DNA from: Trichuris trichiura | Lineage: Eukaryota > Nematoda > Enoplea > Trichinellida > Trichuridae | Direction of reading: 5' to 3' | DNA: 64,000 bases | Assembly: GCA_037903355.1 (NCBI GenBank) | Contig: JBAJFE010000042.1 | Location: 3,174,001-3,238,000, forward strand | Part shown: piece after piece, positions 1 through 11,540 of the stretch | Position numbering within the stretch: the first letter of the stretch is position 1 | Layout: each line of letters opens with the position of its first letter | The notes under the pieces: generated by a model | Told to the model about the DNA's origin: nothing | The model's input: only the letters and a program-made list of their open reading frames with translations | The model's database searches: none | Translations under genes and position numbers: made by a program

Positions 1-550
1 CTACCATCGGGTAGTTCGCGTTCGTAACGCTAAAACGTTCAACCGCTTTCAACGCATTGCCAGTCAATGCAGAAAAGAGGTACACCAGTTTAGTGACGTC
101 GCGCAGTTCCTGTCTGCTACGCACACTAGCCTCGAACTGATCCCAAAATGAAGTGAACTCCAACAAGTTCCCACTACATTTTGGCAGACTCCACTTTGGG
201 AAAAGCGATCTGGACCCTGCGTTTGCCTGCGGAACGACGTCACTCTTGTTCTCCAGTGTAGTGTTGATTGATCTTGAGACATAGTCCCTCGCTTGGACAC
301 GGAGCTCACGGACTTCACCATCAAAGCGCATCCAGGAACCGAGTTCTTCTTTTAACTTGTCTTCGTTGGCCAGTAACTGTTCAATCTTTTCCTGAACATC
401 GTTCGCTTTGTTCATGTATTCTGTGAGCGACCTTCCCATGTCCTCCACAAGCGACAGTTTCTTCTCAGGCTCAATTGCATCCAGTAGTTCGCGTTTCAAG
501 TAAGCCACACGAAACTTCAGTCCTGCTCGGGACCTCTTCAACTGCTCCAT
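1..550 (-). CDS. BEL/Pao retrotransposon Gag, N-terminal part (runs off window)
   Basis: Reading from an ATG at 550 down to base 1 gives about 183 codons with no stop, continuing past the window edge. The first 100 residues are charged and coiled-coil-like (ending in KIEQLLANEDKLKEEL). They are followed by the signature of the DUF1759 gag domain of BEL/Pao elements: LPKCSGNLLEFTSFWDQFEA, a Y-L-x-S-A-L-T-G-like stretch, and TNANYP at the edge. In this superfamily the domain packages retrotransposon RNA into particles. The frame is intact in the part visible, unlike most transposon genes here. A likely LTR lies just upstream (633-861). Whether the rest of the element is intact cannot be seen. 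Confidence 0.8.
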   Translation of the reverse strand, partial: MEQLKRSRAGLKFRVAYLKRELLDAIEPEKKLSLVEDMGRSLTEYMNKANDVQEKIEQLLANEDKLKEELGSWMRFDGEVRELRVQARDYVSRSINTTLENKSDVVPQANAGSRSLFPKWSLPKCSGNLLEFTSFWDQFEASVRSRQELRDVTKLVYLFSALTGNALKAVERFSVTNANYPMV

Positions 551-632
551 GCTTACTTGGCACGGCAGAACGTCAGCAGAAAAAAGGATCACCAGCGATC
601 CGGCTCGGAGGACCAATTCGTTGCGGATGAAG

Positions 633-861
633 TGTTAGTAACCAGACTCAGCGTGTTTTTGAGGTACAGTAAGCAAAAGGGGTTTATTAGTATAACATTC
701 ATCGCTTATATACTGGTAGTACAATTGAGGTGAAACGAGTTCAAGAGGGATTACTGACAGACCGATCAATCAAGCCTCAGTGACCTCGTAGATCTGTCAG
801 AGGTGATCTCGTGTGAATATTTTATTGGGAATCGGCGCCCTCTGATCTGCCAGGTGCTACA
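633..861 (-). repeat. Probable 5' LTR of the BEL/Pao element
   Basis: The segment starts TGTTAGTAAC and ends GGTGCTACA on the plus strand, so it has TG...CA ends. It contains a poly-A-signal-like AATAAAATATT on the minus strand and sits 80 bp upstream of the gag ATG. Between the LTR and gag, the minus strand reads TTGGTCCTCCGAGCC, which resembles the primer-binding neighbourhood of BEL elements. The partner LTR would lie outside the window, so the ends cannot be confirmed. Confidence 0.45.
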
Positions 862-1270
862 ACGGCGGTTTCCACGCGGAAACATGGGGTGATAATGATA
901 TCCAAGTTTCTCCCGGCCCTCTAACCGTAACAGTGTCAAAGAGAGAATTCCTTGTGACCTTCACGTTTCTCTGTTCACGGCGTCCCCTGAAGACACAACG
1001 TCAAAAGTCCCGCCGGTTACTGAATGCAACAACCGTACAGTTCTTCCGAAAGACTCCGAGTCGCGGCCAAAGGGAGGAATGGCGCAGCTTTATTCAATAT
1101 TCAGCGAGCTTCTGCGAATTGTTAGTGACTTAGCTTGAACGCAGCAGGGTTCTATTGATTCAAGGGCGCCACGCTGCGGTGATGACAAGTTCCTCTGTTT
1201 ATGCTCCATGATATAAAAAAATTGCTTACTATCAGTTTTCACTAGAAAAGGCACATTAGAAAAAAGATGG
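862..1270. other. Unassigned sequence
   Basis: Between the BEL/Pao LTR and the TIR repeat. No domain, repeat end or splice pattern that I can recognise. Confidence 0.5.
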
Positions 1271-2277
1271 GGTCTCGTGTATCGTCGGCCCGGCGGAAGT
1301 TGAGGAGGCAACTTCAAAGAAGGTCAAGTGGAAATTATGAAGTCAGAGGAACAATGGCTAGCCTAATCCTATAATCAGTGCAGCGATGCGGACAGGTCGC
1401 GTATTACTGAAAGAATGGTGAAACACTGCCGACGGCGACGATGTGTTTCACCGTTGCATCTGCCGTCATACTGTAGGTCTGTCAGCCATCCTGTTCTGCC
1501 CTAGCCTAAGCCTAAACCTGAGCATGTGTGTGTGTTTCGCTATTATTAGGATTATTATTGTACGGCGTTAACGCGGACGACAAACATGCCTAGGGGCAGA
1601 AACACTTAACGTAAACAAGCGTTCACTTTCAAGCGACGAGAGATAGATAACGTGAAAGAGCTTACATACCGTTGACTGAGGCGAAGAGTGGCGAAGGCAG
1701 TAATTACGGGCGGACGGTTCCGACCTGATCAGAGAAACGCGCTTTGAAAAAATAAACGTAAACGCACGACATAACCTTCTCCCGACGGGGTACTACCGCT
1801 TGACGCCGGCATAGACACAACGCAGAATGAGCTTTACGCAGTTTACCAAGGCACGACGCGGCTCAGACCGTTGAGCACCGATGTCTTCCACGAGTCACTA
1901 AACGAGGTCTCAGCTTGAACCGCTGCACGCCCTATTGTGTTCCCGTACCCTCAACGCATGCGCAGCTGCTGAATTCTCTCACCTTCGCTGTTTTGTACGG
2001 TTCACTAAACGCATCAGTGACACTTGCAACCGCTATTCCCTTGCAGTGTAGCGGAAATCTTCGGTGCTAATCCGTTAGACCGACATACGGGGTCACTGCA
2101 TGTGCCACTGATGCTCCATTGTGCTGCTGAGCCAACTACTCTGCACGTGTTCACTAAACCTGACGATAACGTCCCTCCCGTTGTGCCGCTAATCACAATC
2201 TATTACGCAGTTGAGTAGTCGGTTATGCTTTGACACTGCCGCCTCTACTTCCGCCGGGCCGACGATACACGAGGTCC
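1271..2277 (+). mobile_element. Non-coding ~1-kb terminal-inverted-repeat element, copy 1
   Basis: The ends are inverted copies: GGGTCTCGTGTATCGTCGGC at the left, and its near complement ending CGATACACGAGGTCC at the right. The TIRs extend inward through CCCGGCGGAAGT-AGG-GGC for about 40 bp. The interior has no long frame. It holds a short (TG)n tract and the module CCTAGCCTAAGCCTAAACCT. A second copy in inverted orientation lies at 8278-9311, where the interior runs in reverse order. This is probably a large MITE of a cut-and-paste family. No clear target duplication is visible. Confidence 0.65.
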
Positions 2278-2811
2278 TATTATTGTCTTAGCTTTGCGTC
2301 GTATCAATTTCCTCCAACTCTGGATTGTGAGCCACCGGTCCTCTGCTGTTGCATAAGTTGGAAAACAATTCACCTCTAAACACGATCAGCCGTTCGCTTT
2401 GTATGGTTTCGACCTAAAAGGGTTACACCACATTCACCCTTCCGTTCGTTGGGAGATTTCAGCTCATTCAAGTTTTGGCTCATTCGAGCTTGTGGCCTGA
2501 TCACTATTTTAGCCTGTTCACGCAAACTTCCATTTGGTAAAATGGAAAGGTTCGAAGAAAATAAAATTTTTACGAATGGCCATTCTATGAAACGATCACT
2601 GCCAAAACATTTGGCCATGACCGTTTCAGTGTCAACCAGCGCCAAAAGACCAATAGATTCTGGAAACGTGTGCTATGGCCACAGCAGCGTTTGGGCACTT
2701 CAACCGATCCTGTGGAACAGATACTGGAATACCCACCAACAAACTGCTGCATTCAAATGGTGCTTGCAACATCCGGAGCCAGCGATGTCGAGAAAAGGTT
2801 GAAAAAATATA
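2278..2811. other. Unassigned sequence next to hAT-1
   Basis: A plus-strand frame of about 117 codons (2449-2802) is open but matches nothing I recognise. It may be an old transposon fragment. Confidence 0.4.
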
Positions 2812-2819
2812 TGCTAGCC

Positions 2820-5348
2820 CAGTGATTTTCACGATGGGGCAGGTGACCCACCGGGGGCCCCTTTGAAGTTCAGGGGTCCAAAACTCCACGGGAGCCCTTG
2901 AGGGGCCCATTTGAGCTGTGGGGGCACATGCCCCACCTGGGCCGTCGTGTTGAGGTGCATCGGAAGGGGAAGTCCGAGGGTCAGCAATTGTGCGTACTGA
3001 TTAAGGTAAAGTTGCATGCTATGCGTCATTCAACCAGCGATTAACGCGTGTTGGCATAGCTTGGTAGCAATGACTCTGCTTTACAATTTAGTCAACGATT
3101 ACCATCTCTTGCCCTATATCTGCAAAACGTCGACTCTCTTTTTCTTCCCTTTCCTTCTTTGCGTCTGTTCTCCAGGCAGCTACAATGCAAGCATACGCGT
3201 TAGCGACGGGGAATCACGCGTGCTGCTTACACATTTTCCTGCAAACGCTTTGTTTGTACGATTGCTTTTCTCCTACGCTCGCTCCAGTTTCGCCAGCGCA
3301 AATTCAGTAAGCTACATAGTGCGTCGAACGTCGTCGTAAGTCTGTGACATAGTTGTCTAGTTGATTTCGAGAAGTGACTTTGCAGAGGCTCAGTCATGGC
3401 TCAGGCGAGCAAGAAATGTAGGCAATACAGTAGCGAATACCTGCGTTTTGGTTTCGACGTTATGCCTGGTACGTAACAACTACCAGTATGTTTGTTGTGC
3501 GAAAGAGTTTTCTCAAATGAGTCTTCTAAGCCGTCCAGGATGAAACGCCATTTAATGAGGCGGCACCTGAACATAAGTAATAAGAACGTGTCCTACTACC
3601 GGGCCCTGAGGGAAAAGGTAGAAGAAGAAGAGAACACTGACCAGTATGACACCATCTCCTTCAAAACCAGATCGTGACAGACTTGCAGCGTCATATAGAA
3701 TGTCACTGTTAATTGCGATAGCGGGTAAGCCTCATACGATCGGCGAAAAATTTATAATGTCCGCCATAGCAGAAGTTTACAAACCGTGTTTCACCAAAAT
3801 GCACATGATGTTACCAGGAAAATACTACTGAGCAATAGTACTGTTCAGAGACGAATCGATGCAATAGCTAAGAACACTGAAGAAACGCTCTGCTGCACGC
3901 TCAGAGAGAGGGAGTTTTTGTTGCAATTGGACGGATCTACATTGCCTGGAAATGAATCGCTTTTACTGGCCTACGTCCAGTTTAGAACGGTTTGTAGAAG
4001 AATTATTGTTTTCGAAAGAATTGAGTACAGATAGAAGGGGTGAGTCTATCTTTCAAGTAGTGGAGCAATTCTTTACGGAAAAAGCAATTCCCCTTCAGAA
4101 CATAATAGCCGTGGTAACAGATGGAGCACCAGCGATGGTCAGCTCTCAGTGGGAATTTATATCGTATCTAAAAATCGTGGTTCCCAACGTGCTGTGCATC
4201 CATTGTGTGTTGCATCGGCAGCATCTCGTCGCGCGTCGTTTGAGCCCACGTTTGAATGAATCCCTTTGGTATGTCATCAACGCGAAAAACAAAATCAAAA
4301 GTAATCCATTCAGTGATAGACTTTTTCAACGACTATGGGATGAAAACAATGAGGACTTCAATCGCCTACTTCTGCACACAAAAGTCAGGTGACTAATGAA
4401 AAGGTACCGGCCTGTCGAGGTGTTCCAAGCCATATGAACCCATTGTTCATTGTTTTGAACAGGAGGACGCTTCGCTGAGCGGTAACCTGCGTAATCAGAA
4501 AGCGGACATCGCATACTTAGCAGACTTGTATTTTAAATTTAATGAAATGAATAAGCAGCACCAGGCAGACGACCTGAACTTGATTAAGACAAAATCAGTC
4601 ATCTCTGCGTTCATGTCAAAGCTGCTTTTCTTCAAGCGCAACTTCACAAGGGGCGAGTTGTCCCAGTTTCAGTCTCGCCCAAGTGGGAAACGAAAGTGTG
4701 GGACCTCTGAAGCGGATGTGGAATTGTACTGTGAGCATCTCCAAGCGCTGGAAGACGATTTCACACATCATTTTCAGGACATTTTGTCTATGGTGATCCC
4801 AGACTGGGTGATCAATCCGCTAAAAAATTTAGACGACGAAGAGATCTCGCTGCACGAAGAGCTGCTGGAGTTGCAGTCGAACGTGGACTTGAGGGGCAGA
4901 TTGTCACAGGGTTGTCAGCAATTCTGGCTGCAGAAAGAAATCCAGGAGTTGTACCCCGGCGTATGGGGTGTGGTAAAAAAGTTACTGGTTTGTCTTCCCT
5001 CATGGAGTCGAGTGGAGCGCACATTTAGTATCGTTACGGATCTAGCGATGAAGAAACGCAGTAAGCTGCAAATAGACAGACGCGGCGATCTGCATCTGCG
5101 AGTTACTTTGATCGAGTCCAACATCCACAGGCTAGTTCGATTGCATCTGGGCGAGCCAAGCAACTCTCGCTGACTTCTCGAAAAACAGTTTGCAGAAATA
5201 AATCTCTGTACAGCTGTAGTTCACCTTCTGGCGTCGCAACCATTTAACTAATCAGTGCGCTCGAAATTGGCAAATCAGAATAGGGGGCCCACATCCTCGG
5301 AAATGTTCTCAGAGGGAGCCTAAACGGCCTTCAGCTTGAGAAACACTG
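2820..5348 (+). mobile_element. hAT transposon, family 1, apparently full length but defective
   Basis: The element starts CAGTGATTTTCACGATGGGG and ends CTTGAGAAACACTG. It is flanked by perfect 8-bp target duplications TGCTAGCC (2812-2819 and 5349-5356), the hallmark length for hAT insertion. GC-rich subterminal repeats follow the left end. Length is about 2.5 kb with one broken transposase gene inside. Short derivatives with the same two ends occur at 44608-45080 and 59367-59804, and end fragments at 25406 and 31019. It is therefore the best candidate in this window for the parent of a non-autonomous family. Confidence 0.9.
3396..5173 (+). pseudogene. hAT transposase (SCAND3/ZBED5-like), broken
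   Basis: From ATG 3396 the protein starts with the YSSEYLRFGF block typical of ZBED5/SCAND3-like hAT transposases. After a stop (about 3474) comes a BED-type zinc finger, CLLCERVFSNESSKPSRMKR with RH. Further on are VVTDGAPAMV (catalytic-core block), the conserved HCVLHRQHL and LLLHTKVR blocks, and the C-terminal dimerisation region with WSRVERTFSIVTDLAMKKRS and the RRGDLHLR motif (about 5010-5100). The family cuts and pastes DNA as a dimer. Several frameshifts and stops divide it into five or more pieces (breaks near 3474, 3660, 3830, 4030 and 4392), so it cannot make transposase. The total span matches the normal 600-residue length. Confidence 0.9.
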
Positions 5349-5356
5349 TGCTAGCC

Positions 5357-6393
5357 GAATAGCATTACGTTATTTCGCGGAGAGCGCGGAGAAAGGAGAC
5401 TCGAAAGCTCCGGTATACTTTGTAATTTCTAAACGGGTTGGTCCGCAAACCTTACATGGTTAAAACCTATGAACCCATTACAGAATACTGTGTTCAAAAC
5501 CATAGAAAAAACAAAGGTTCACAGAGTTCGTATCACGTACGAATTATTTTTCTGAACCCAACACTACTAAAAATATAATAGACTACAGCGGTATACAAGG
5601 TACTCTTCTACCAAACAAGAGAAAAGTTTTTATCGAGAAAGCAAAAACTCGCAGTGTCTCCGAAGTATTTCCCATACCGTTCGTTTTCTTCAATTAGCAG
5701 CCCAACCATCCAGGCTGGGATTTTTTTTTTCATTATTACAAACTTAACGGATAACGTCATCAATAACCCGGCAGCTTCAAAACTGAGCGAAGCTGTTCCA
5801 CAGAATTCAGACGCCTGTCTTGGCGTTACGCTCATTGTCAATAAGGATCCCACAGAAGCCATAACAAGAAACGATCATGATAGACGCGAACAGACATAAG
5901 GTTGGCATCGAATTGACAAACCACCCTTATATTAAGAGCCTTTCTAGGGAAAACACAATAGGCTGCTTATCTTTTTAACAGAGAAAATTAAGACAATGAC
6001 TTTACGGCAGGTTAATAAGGGAAAGGCAGATTGTAGACAGCAGGATATGTTCGTTGAAAGCGTTTCATCTTAGAGGACACGCCTATTACTTCGCTTTCGT
6101 TGTTAACTGGACGTTCTTACGATCACTGAGTATTGTCCTTTAATACGCGCTCGTAATGCTGCAGCGTGTACTGTTCAGAGTTAGCCGAAGTTAGGAAATT
6201 GTTGAAAGATGAAAAGAACTGAAGCGACAATTTGGTATTGATAAACATGGAAAGCAAAATGTGAAGCTAAAAGAACAGAAGTATTCACGAATTATTAAAC
6301 AAACAGACAATAATATTACACGCTTGTAACTGCTATGGCATAACTGTGTTAGCACAGCCTCTGCCGACGTAACTTACAAAGAATGCAATTGCA
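5357..6393. other. Intergenic, with one unidentified small frame at 5608-5862 (minus)
   Basis: Minus-strand ATG 5862 opens 84 codons (MASVGSLLTMSVTPRQASEF...). It has a hydrophobic middle and a possible splice donor, CG|GTATGG, near 5680. It does not match a family I know, so it could be a small host membrane-protein exon or chance. Nothing else is recognised. Confidence 0.25.
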
Positions 6394-7303
6394 CTAGTCC
6401 TCACTCGTATTATTAAACTCTCCGCTTGACAGTTTTGCTGACAAAAGTCCATCAATTCGAGAATCAGCATCGGTTTTGTGCAAGCCTTTTTCGATGTTTC
6501 CATCGTCATGCTGGCTCCTCCCAGCAAGAAAACGATTTTCATCAGTGTTTACGAACTCTAGAAAATTAATGCGCGAGAAAAACATTAAGACGGAGAAACT
6601 ATCTTACGCGCCAACTTCTGCTTCTTTTTCAATTTCCGCCTCTGCCTATTTACATGGAAGCGTCCTTATTTCACAAAAATTGAACAAATAACTAACCGCT
6701 TAGCACGCTTCTTTGACGTTTTTTCTTCGGCTAATCGCTTTCGCTGATCTATCTTTTCTTCGAATTCCTTCAAACGTTTCTTCTGCAACAAAGAAACGAT
6801 CCATGCTTCGTTCTCCATCAATAACGCCCACCTTCAAAGCTTGTTGTTCTATATACTGCAAGCGTTCGCTCTCTTTTTTTCTTATATTTCGATATATGTG
6901 ATATTCGCCGCTTCCAGCACCAGCACTGGAGCCTAGAAAAAAAATTCTTAATTTTCCAATCCACGCACTAGAATGTGCAACTAACCGACAACGTTGCGCA
7001 CGAACTCTGGTGGTGGCTCTGGCTTCCATTCTGGCTGCACTTCAGGAATTTTTACTGGTTTATCCTAAGCAAAACCCTAACTTTGAACATTTACAGAAGA
7101 GGTATGCATAAACGCACAATATTTTCCAAAAGCTTTTCTAGACGGAGGCGTTGAACATCAGAAGCAGTTTTCGCGCCTCTTAAATAATCTTCATCATCAT
7201 CATCATCATTACGCCGCCGAAATCGATTACTACAACTCATCGTACCAATAGCAGGAATAACAAACTTAACGATTAGAGCAACAGTAGAAGTCAAGTACAA
7301 CAT
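6394..7303 (-). CDS. PRKRIP1: PRKRIP1-like spliceosome-associated protein, six exons
   Basis: Exons (minus): 7303-7118, 7064-6986, 6932-6832, 6782-6697, 6645-6608, 6557-6394. The introns (53, 53, 49, 51, 50 bp) all obey GT-AG, and the joined frame is 654 nt, exactly 217 codons plus stop. The product contains the family core: DKPVKIPEVQPEWKPEPPPEF, then VRNVVGSSAGAGSGEYHIYR, then a long charged helix (IRKKESERLQYIEQQALK..., EEKTSKKRAKRQRRKLKKKQ). PRKRIP1 (DUF1168) binds double-stranded RNA and the kinase PKR in mammals, and its helix sits in the catalytic spliceosome, so a nuclear splicing role is likely. Human PRKRIP1 is about 184 residues. The start is uncertain: ATG 7303 or ATG 7237-7239, before a run of five Asp coded by a GAT repeat. 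The last ~50 residues are lineage-specific. Confidence 0.88.
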
Positions 7304-8277
7304 CAAGAGTGCGATTAAGCCACATTATTCATCCGCTACCTGAAACAACACAGACTAGCATTATCCGCGGCAGTTTTTTCCAGGAGTCTGACCGCGGTCA
7401 ATTCCACTGCACAAAATAAGGAATAGTTCGTATGTAATCAGCAAAGTTCCCCTTGTACATTCTACATTAGTCTTACACTGTGTGAATACTGAATAAGCAC
7501 CCTGTTGAACTGTTCTGCACAGTGAAACACGTATGCTGAGTACAGACTCACCCAGCGAACACTAGCGCAGGAGAGTAACAAAACGACTTATAGCTGTCGA
7601 TGCTTGAGTATCAAAACAGTTCTGTGACGGCTCTTCTCCTTTGAGAAGTATGCTGTCTAAATTGTTAACTTGCGTAAACTCGGGAGAACAAAATCATTCG
7701 TTGCAGCGTACATCACTTCACATGAATGACTACCACTCGACCCCAAAGCACGACGTTTTGCCAGCTGCATGATACTGGGACGACGCTCTTGCAGGCAGTC
7801 GTTTCTAAAGGCACAGAACAATACATCGACAGAGTTCAGTGGCGTTTGTTCATCCTCTCAGGTTCGCTATTGCAATTACTGTCGGCGCGACTGCCGTTGG
7901 CTTTGCCAGTGGGTTGCTTCGCATCTGGCTTCACCGCCATTCGTGTACCCTTGTTAGTCTACGGCCGTAGTTTGATTTTCCTTGGTCGCTCCCTTTTGGT
8001 TCACCGCGATTGCCAATTTGAGATGGCTTAATGCGCCCAGTTCGTCCCATTTTGTTTTCCATTCCTGGTATACCTCAGTAGTTGTTGGATCATTTCGCAT
8101 GAAAATGAACCAACGGTGATGAACCCACAGGCAGTCAAAGAGCAAGTGCAATCGAAAGCTACCAACTAGCGGCGATGAAACACCGCAGAAAGGCAAACTG
8201 ACGCCGCTGAACCGATGGCAATGAGCCAGTGGGGTTGAGCCTTGCGGAAGGAGTGACCTGCTAGTGGGACAACTGCA
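7304..8277. other. Upstream of PRKRIP1; no gene recognised
   Basis: This holds the divergent flank of the PRKRIP1 gene, so its promoter should be at the left end of this block. A plus-strand frame of about 100 codons (7726-8031) has no recognisable domain. Confidence 0.4.
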
Positions 8278-9023
8278 GATCTTCTGCATAGTTGTCCCGC
8301 CGGAAGTGACTGCGGCAGTATGAAAGCATAATCGGCGGTTCTACTGCGTAATGAAGTGTGATTAGCCAGCCGCACAAAGAGAGCGACGTTGCCGTCAGGT
8401 TTAGTGAACACGTGCAGAGTAGTTGGCGTGGCAGCACAATAGAGCATTAGTGGCACAGGCAGTGACCCGTATGTCGGTCTAACGGATAATTGCCGAAGAA
8501 TTCTGCTGCACTGCAAGGTAATAGCGTTTGCAAGTGTCACTGATGCAGTTAGTGGCCTGTAGAAAAGCGCGAAGGTGAGAGAATTCAGCAGCTGCGCATG
8601 CATTGAAGGTATGGGAAACCCAAAGGGGCGTGCAGCGGTTCGCACTAAGACTTCGTCGTAGCGATTCGTGAAAAACATCGGAAGTCAACGGTCTCAGCCG
8701 CGTCGTGCCTTGGAAAACTGAGTAAAGCTCATTCTGCGTTATGTCTGTGCCCACGTCTAGTGATAGTGTGCCATCGGGTGAAGGGTATGTCGTGCATTTA
8801 CGTTTATTTTTTCTGAGCGCGTTTCTCTGATCAGGTCAAAACAGCCTCCAGCGGAACCACCGCCTTCGCCGTGCTCTTAGCCTCACTGAACGGTATTTAC
8901 GCTTGTTCACGTTATCTGTCTCTCGCGCTTGAAACTGAACTCTTGTTTACGTTCAGCGTCTCTGCCCCTACGCTTGTTTGTCGTCCGCGTCAACGCGGTA
9001 CACTAATACTCCTAATCGTAACG

Positions 9024-9065
<42 letters not shown>

Positions 9066-9311
9066 TCAGGTTTAGGCTTAGGTTAGGGCAGAGCAGGATG
9101 GCCGACAGAACTACGACGGCAGCTGGAACGGTGAAACACATAGTCGCCATCGGTACTCTTTTATTCTTTCAGTAATACGCGGCCTGTCCACATCGCTGCA
9201 CCGATCACAGGATTAGGGTAGCCATTGTTCATATGACGCAATAATCCCCACTTGACTTCTTTTGTAGTTGCCGCCTTCACTTCCGGGGAGGGGGCAACTA
9301 TGCAGAAGATC
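8278..9311 (-). mobile_element. Non-coding TIR element, copy 2 (inverted relative to copy 1)
   Basis: Left end AGATCTTCTGCATAGTTGTC, right end ...GCAACTATGCAGAAGATCC: inverted repeats of nearly 40 bp. The interior is the reverse complement of the 1271-2277 element (for example the stretch with ACACGTGCAGAGTAGTTGGC matches GTGCTGCTGAGCCAACTACT... in copy 1). The dinucleotide tract and the TTTAGGCTTAGGTTAGGGC module are in the corresponding place. The outermost TIR sequence differs from copy 1, so the copies are not recent twins. Confidence 0.6.
9026..9062. repeat. (AC)n microsatellite
   Basis: Uninterrupted AC dinucleotide run inside TIR element copy 2. The corresponding place in copy 1 has only a few TG units. 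Confidence 0.95.
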
Positions 9312-9967
9312 CTTGCCTCTCTGAGCGCAATCCTACTGACAAGCAGCCGGCAATACGTCGCTTACCTCCTCGACGCTAAGAGTACGTCGCTTTTGCAGAG
9401 AATGCGATTTTCAGGTGCTTTGCAAATGTAGTATGACAAAGTTCCGAACTGTCCTTATTATCCTCTCCGTGCCATGAGTGTAGTCCGTTAGGGACTTCCA
9501 GCGGCTGTGAGAAAACATTCCGTATATGACGGTCTATTAGAACACCCGTTAGGATCGTCGCTGATGAAGATCAAAGGCTTAGTGTTAGCCACAGCCTGAA
9601 TGCCATAATGGAAGGTGTCGAAGAAACGAGTGTCGAAAGGTAATTATTTATTGGCACAGAATAAAATGTGAAGCTTTCTAAACACCATACGTTGCGTCGT
9701 CAGCATGATTCGATGTGCGAATTGTGAAGATGGTTAATATTATGAGAGGCCACCAGCAGGTGTTGCCTCTTAGGTTAAATGGGCCTCAGTACTGATCTGT
9801 CGAGTTGCTGGATTGCAATGCAACTGCGTGATGGTGGCTGTAAGCGGTAACCACGCTTCACTGACGTCTTGTCCGCCGTCTTTGTTAATCATGCGGTTCT
9901 GAAATGGCTACGATTTGTTGGTCGCCAGACTGCTCACCATAAGAGATTGTTAGGTGCAACGGGATTT
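9312..9967. other. Unassigned sequence
   Basis: No gene or repeat end recognised. It lies downstream of the broken gypsy pol and may be eroded element sequence. Confidence 0.4.
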
Positions 9968-11540
9968 TCAAGTGGGTTCAGCGGGATCCTTGGAGATTCT
10001 GTTGGGGACTTCGACGCGGATTTGCAGGCATGCTTTCCGCAAATCTAATATTGATATGCTCGTGGGCTGACGGCGCCATTCCCAACGCTTGTTGGTGCAA
10101 ACGTTGCTGTTGGCAGCGAACGCGTCGATGTCGTTGAGTTCCCTGAAGACGATCACAGGACGCACTTTCCCCTTCGCGCGTTGGACGACGACCATTAGGG
10201 GATTGGTGCTCTGGCTAGGCTGAGCTTTTGCTCGTCATACGGAACCAAGCACCCATTTTGGATTCACATCTCCAATTTTTTCTCGTAGGCTGCTCTAGCC
10301 GCAGCGGCAGGTGGATATTCTTCTTTTGTGTTGTGTAGTATGGCCGGGGCAGAGCCGTTGGCCCACTTCTACGCCGCCTTCAGTGATTTTACGATGGGTT
10401 CGTATGTCGCTATGAACTCCGCAGATGAGAGGGTTAAGTGGTCCAAGTTGTACGCCTCCGTAGAGGTCTAGAAACGTTCTTCCAAGACGCCTTATCGCGT
10501 GGACGCCAAGCAGGATGTCAAAGCTGAACGGCTTCTGTTCACTCAGTGTAACGTCCACCAGTGCTATTTGCCGTTCACGCAGCTTTACTTTCGTAGTATC
10601 CACTCCGGCGCAGCGCAGCTCGTCGCCAATAATCGTGCAGGGTTGGTGGGCTGCTTCTTCCGCCACCTGCAGCAGGTCATGTGGATGATACAAGTGGTAC
10701 AACCACTGTTTACCAACGCCCGCCGATCCACAGCGTCCACTCAGATCCATATGAAAGGTAGCGCTTCACTCAGTGAATGAAAGAAGTTGACGCACGAGCG
10801 TCCTCCCTGTTTTCGTTTCTCGAAACAGTAGGTCTCGGTTTTTCTGCTGCGCCGCGTCGAGGTCTTTGGCTGCGCGCTCGTTCCCCCCCGTGGCCTTCCT
10901 CCTCAGATTCATCTCTTCCTTGGCACCGTCCCGGCAATCTTGGGCGAAATAATTGGTTCCGTCGCATACGTAGTAGCGACGACCATGATTCGAAATAACC
11001 GTCATCGGGATACCTGAACCAGCAGTAGCGACTAAGCCGTTGTGTTCTCTGGTATTCGGTTCTTCTACCAATATTGCCGAAGCTCGCCGCAGGACTTCAT
11101 TCAGTGTTAGAGATTCCATGTGGGCGCCTACTTTCAGCATTTGGCGTATCCGGCTTGGCGGTCCATATACGAAGGCACCTCTACGCGCTTCTTCTGACAC
11201 TGCCGGCTAGGTTGGCAAGACGACAGAGGAATACCAAGTACACACGTCTGGTACTTCGCCGAAGCGACGTTTCCTCGTGTTGACTTCGCTGTATGCGACG
11301 TAGCTGTCCACCTCGAAGGCACGAAGGAGTGCTTCTCGGATCTTCCCAGTTTTTCACCAGTCTTCAAGCGGTAATTGTTTATAGACGGCCAAGGCCCCGC
11401 TGGCCAGTCGCAGGGCAATGATTCTTGAGACGTCAAGTGTACCTCATAGTTCGCGAATCAATTCGAGTTGATCAAGTCACTCGCCTACGGGCTGCGAACT
11501 TCCGTCGTACTCAGGGATGAGCTTAACCTCAAAAGTAGTC
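9968..11540 (-). pseudogene. Gypsy-type gag-protease-RT relic
   Basis: Reading leftward, the pieces run parallel to the better-preserved element at 46-50 kb. The gag start reads LIPEYDGSSQPVGE (compare VIPEFDGSS). Then come VGAHMESLTLNEVLRRASAI and a degenerate zinc knuckle YYVCDGTNYFAQDCRD (one residue of the motif changed). The protease region has IGDELRCAGV, and its active site DSG appears as NSG. The RT start is VRPVIVFRELND with SILDLRKA. The sequence stops making sense at about 9968, before the YxDD motif. Many frameshifts split it. It is older than the 46-kb copy and belongs to a related subfamily. Confidence 0.85.

Noticed and set aside
3016..3339. 107-codon plus frame inside hAT-1 upstream of its transposase
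   Set aside because: It lies in the 5' untranslated part of the element and has no domain.
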